DNA of 34,378 bases. It comes from an uncultured Ruminococcus sp. (lineage in GTDB: Bacteria; Bacillota; Clostridia; Oscillospirales; Acutalibacteraceae). The position numbers were made by a program, and so were the translations under genes. The stretch covers positions 1-34,378 of the forward strand of contig CAJODI010000038.1 in assembly GCA_905233145.1 (NCBI GenBank), read 5' to 3'. The notes beneath the pieces are model-generated. The model ran no database searches, was not told the DNA's origin, and worked only from the letters and a program-made list of their open reading frames with translations. Below, one piece after another: positions 32,221 through 34,378 of the stretch (the first letter of the stretch is position 1; every line of letters starts with the position of its first letter).

Positions 32221-32672
32221 AAATCTGAAAGATTGATGACTGTTCTTCCCTTTTTCTTTGCTTTTTGCGTAAAGTCGAACGCTCCGCCGGTTATATGCGA
32301 AACATAGCAGATCACGTATTGAGAGTTTTTTATAAGCCAGTCGTTTCTGCGTGAAATGCGAAATTTTTTTGGAACACTTTCTATTCCGTCGGGGAAAACA
32401 AGGTGTTTCCAGTCGGTTTCGGGCTGCTTTTCGGATTCTTTCTTCGGCAGATAAGCAAGAACAACTGCGTAGCTTATTTCCGGATGATTGGCAGAAATCT
32501 CTTTAAGCGCGTAAAAAACAAGCGAATCAAAGCTACCGTTATTGCCAACATAAAAATTGCTTACGCCGTGCTTATCTATTAGTTCCTTGATAGCCTTGAT
32601 CAGCTCCGGTTTGACAGCGTCGGGCGCGTCTCTGTGCCCGAAAAAGCAGCAGGTTTTTTCGATCGAATCCAT
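32190..32672 (-). CDS. SLOG-family (DUF1273/YpsA-like) protein
   Basis: This 160-residue soluble protein has CCFFGHRDAP at about 8-17 and VGNNGSFDSLVFYALKEI near 42-59, matching the SLOG/YpsA-like Rossmannoid fold that is thought to bind nucleotide-like ligands. The C-terminal half contains RNDWLIKNSQYVICYV and THE-like GGAFDFTQKAKKKGRTVINL, as in small DUF1273-type proteins. The function is unknown; SLOG domains often occur in nucleotide signalling and conflict systems. The ATG at 32672 has GGAG 5 bp upstream. The open frame upstream of it crosses a terminator and is not part of the gene. Confidence 0.75.
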   Translation of the reverse strand: MDSIEKTCCFFGHRDAPDAVKPELIKAIKELIDKHGVSNFYVGNNGSFDSLVFYALKEISANHPEISYAVVLAYLPKKESEKQPETDWKHLVFPDGIESVPKKFRISRRNDWLIKNSQYVICYVSHITGGAFDFTQKAKKKGRTVINLSDFKTKTAAPLD

Positions 32673-32684
32673 ACTTTCTCCAAA

Positions 32685-32723
32685 TACAAAAATAAAAATG
32701 GCGCACAACCAAAGCCGTGCGCC
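32685..32723 (-). terminator. Intrinsic terminator just upstream of the SLOG-like gene
   Basis: On the minus strand, GGCGCAC (32723-32717) pairs with GTGCGCC (32706-32700), followed by ATTTTTATTTTTG. It lies only 28 bp before the SLOG ATG on the same strand. So it ends a short upstream RNA or attenuates the gene. Confidence 0.75.
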
Positions 32724-32744
32724 CAAAAATCACCTGCTCTGATT

Positions 32745-32923
32745 GTCGCCAAACAATTACAAATCTCAGCATAGTTATTCTTAACAAACCATACATAAAT
32801 AGAGCTGAATATAACAGAGCTGTGCTTTTTACAAAAATAAAAAACACTCTATTACCATATGGTATGTCCAAAACAATAAACTATACCGTCTATGCTGAAT
32901 ATTAAATTTGTAATTGTTGGCAC
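32745..32923 (-). repeat. Long inverted repeat, possible ncRNA or decayed element
   Basis: The left arm (32745-32774, containing AACAATTACAAAT and CAGCATAG) is the inverted match of the right arm (32890-32923), with an extra 5-6 bases in the right arm. Weaker inverted similarity continues inward (CCATA...AATAGAG). TACCATATGGTA is a perfect palindrome at 32853-32864. No protein frame is supported. It precedes the terminator at 32685-32723. Confidence 0.55.
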
Positions 32924-32958
32924 TTTTATAATAGCACAAATCAATTCCAAATTCAATA

Positions 32959-33007
32959 ATAAAAAAAATAAAAGCCCGATCGTCAGAAAATGCGCTCTGA
33001 CGATCGG
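32959..33007 (-). terminator. Intrinsic terminator of nadA
   Basis: CCGATCGTCAGA (32976-32987) pairs perfectly with TCTGACGATCGG (32996-33007). On the minus strand it is followed by a long T-rich tract (32975-32959). Confidence 0.92.
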
Positions 33008-33030
33008 ACTAAAACTATTAAGTTTATTTA

Positions 33031-33975
33031 TTAAAGCATACCAAAGGATTTGTACATTTTGGTAATCAAAGAGGAAACCTTTTCGGCTGTTGCGGAATCC
33101 ACCTTGACCTGCAATCTTGCGTCCTCGGAGGTGTTGCTGAAATCGCAAGCGTCGAGAACCTTGTCAAGTCTCATTACGTTGAAAACATTGCATGAAATGT
33201 ATGAGCTGAGATGAACAAAGGTTTTCTCCGGGAACTCCTTGCACATGCGCAGATAGAAGTTCTTTTCTACGCCGAGGATAAAGGTCTGATTTGATGAGGT
33301 GCTGATGATCTCTCTCATTTTTCCTGTGCCTATGGCGTAATCAGCCTTTGCGGTGATCGCCTCGCAGCACTCGGGATGAACCATAACAATGCTGTCGGGA
33401 TACTGCTCCTTGAGCTCCTTCAGGTCGTTTACCGACGCGCTGTTGTAAACATTACAGGTGGGCTGCTTGGGATAAACGATAACCTCTTTGTTAACCTTGC
33501 GCATTGCTTCCTGGGTGCAGTTGTACTCGCCGACATAAAGCACTCGGTCGCCCTCTACGCTGTTGATGACCTCCGGAACGTCTCCCGGAAAAGCAAGATA
33601 GTCGCCGATGAGCTTGAGGTTAAGAGGTGATGTGCCGTAGATTACCAGCGGAAGCTCAGGGTACTGATCTCTCCACTGCTTTACAGGCTCAAACTGTATC
33701 ATGTTGTCCATTGCAACCGGGCATGTTGAACCTCTGCCGGGTACAAAAACATTTTTGTCAGGCAGATAGGCAGCCGTAAGCTCCGCAAAAAATGTGGGAG
33801 CCAAAACAAGAATGTTTTTCTCTTTGCAGCCCTTTACAACGCTGGAAAAAAAGTCGCGGCTGTCTCCGAGAGTATCGGCAACCTCATGCGTCTCGGCAGG
33901 CGCATAGTGGTGAGCGATGATACAAATGTCGTTTTCCTTTTTTAATTCCTTGATTCTCTGGATTTGTTGGTTCAT
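33031..33975 (-). CDS. nadA: Quinolinate synthase
   Basis: This protein of about 314 residues makes quinolinate from iminoaspartate and dihydroxyacetone phosphate using a [4Fe-4S] cluster. The N-terminal IIAHHYAPAETHEVADTLGDS block is typical. Candidate cluster ligands are the Cys in GRGSTCPVAMD, in MVHPECCEA and in SYISCNVFNVMRLDKV. The ATG at 33975 is chosen by comparison with the family; four codons upstream another ATG (33987) is possible, and neither has a strong ribosome binding site. nadB and nadC are not adjacent. The promoter at 34249-34277 puts repeat copy G in its 5' leader. Confidence 0.93.
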   Translation of the reverse strand: MNQQIQRIKELKKENDICIIAHHYAPAETHEVADTLGDSRDFFSSVVKGCKEKNILVLAPTFFAELTAAYLPDKNVFVPGRGSTCPVAMDNMIQFEPVKQWRDQYPELPLVIYGTSPLNLKLIGDYLAFPGDVPEVINSVEGDRVLYVGEYNCTQEAMRKVNKEVIVYPKQPTCNVYNSASVNDLKELKEQYPDSIVMVHPECCEAITAKADYAIGTGKMREIISTSSNQTFILGVEKNFYLRMCKEFPEKTFVHLSSYISCNVFNVMRLDKVLDACDFSNTSEDARLQVKVDSATAEKVSSLITKMYKSFGML

Positions 33976-33997
33976 TTTTGATACCATACAGTATTTT

Positions 33998-34164
33998 TAA
34001 GGCAATACCGCATTATTCTGGTGCGCGGATTGCGTAGTCAGATTTTTCGTCAGAATGTACAAATAATCAGTGTGCATATTGACGTATGGATACTGATTTT
34101 TGGGCAGTCTGACGGAATAATATGCAAGCAAGGCGTGCGCCATGAATTGTGCGGTGTTGCCTTA
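33998..34164. repeat. Interspersed hairpin repeat, copy G (full length)
   Basis: This is the full-length copy: 161 bp from GGCAATACCG (34001) to GTTGCC (34161), flanked by TTAA on both sides. Each half is an imperfect inverted copy of the other (GGCAAYACCGCAYAATTC at both ends, then TTGC, then GTCAGA and AAATAATCAG-like blocks). It lies directly before nadA. Confidence 0.88.
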
Positions 34165-34248
34165 ATATGAATAATACTGCACTTTTTCCTTTCTGAATTG
34201 CTTGATAATTTGTGTATATTGCCATGAGCTGATAATATCATGCAGTTT

Positions 34249-34277
34249 ATTATATCAAAGCACATATTATATGTCAA
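34249..34277 (-). promoter_or_regulatory. Consensus promoter upstream of nadA with palindrome at the start site
   Basis: On the minus strand, TTGACA (34277-34272) and TATAAT (34254-34249) have a 17-bp spacer and an extended -10 TG. The inverted repeat CATGA/TCATG (34223-34242) covers the expected transcription start and could be an operator. The remaining bases to 34378 hold nothing recognisable. Confidence 0.75.
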
Positions 34278-34378
34278 CATTTGCCTCATCACGGATTTTT
34301 GTGGGGAAATAAAAAGTAAATATTGAAAAAGAGCATAGGAAGCTCCAAAATTGTAGTTGCGAAACAAACAATGAGGAG

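Noticed and set aside
32673-32726. Hydrophobic N-terminal extension of the SLOG-like protein
   Set aside because: It would be read through an intrinsic terminator; the ATG at 32672 has a ribosome binding site and starts at the conserved domain.

Overview
The window looks like a chromosome segment of an anaerobic, starch-using Clostridia bacterium of the Ruminococcus/Oscillospiraceae type. This is an inference from gene content: an IreB-family regulator, a MurT/GatD-like pair, a TrpB2-type tryptophan synthase, an aromatic amino acid operon of Firmicutes style, a GH31 alpha-glucosidase and a secreted protein with two starch-binding-like modules. No rRNA or tRNA gene, CRISPR array, transposase or phage gene was recognised.

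Layout. 1-1100: an interspersed hairpin repeat, then ireB and a small conserved unknown gene, closed by a strong terminator. 1104-3632 (minus): DUF5662-like protein, deoxyinosine/uracil-type DNA glycosylase and nicotinate phosphoribosyltransferase. 3801-5024: an anchored L,D-transpeptidase-like protein. 5114-6260: a TetR-family regulator and a divergent gene-free region holding a tandem duplication with five TAGGCTACA motifs, a small hairpin and an intrinsic terminator per unit. 6261-8162 (minus): GH31 glucosidase. 8337-10880: asparagine synthetase with an unusual acidic tail. 11236-12772: Nudix hydrolase and ribF. 13272-17863: two secreted proteins, one with seven fibronectin-III-like repeats and one with tandem CBM21-like modules. 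18033-20068: a MurT/GatD-like pair in which murT has a frame break at its Walker A motif and the GatD-like partner lacks the usual Cys and His. 20223-21584 (minus): an AT-rich FRG-domain gene. 21671-29923 (minus): the aromatic operon aroE-aroK-aroF-small membrane protein-tyrA-aroB-aroA-aroC-pheA. 30121-32158: acpP and trpB2. 32190-33975 (minus): a SLOG-like protein and quinolinate synthase nadA.

How the genes work together. The minus-strand operon covers DAHP to chorismate and on to prephenate, phenylpyruvate and hydroxyphenylpyruvate. Only dehydroquinase and the final aminotransferase are not seen here. pncB (salvage) and nadA (de novo) both feed NAD. GH31 and the CBM21-like protein fit starch or maltodextrin use.

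The most striking non-coding signal is a family of about 160-bp, almost wholly palindromic repeats. Eight copies or deletion derivatives lie in intergenic spaces across 34 kb. Other signals worth attention are the TAGGCTACA/hairpin/terminator duplication, the remodelled or decaying MurT/GatD pair, the acidic tail on asparagine synthetase, and a long inverted repeat plus terminator ahead of the SLOG-like gene.
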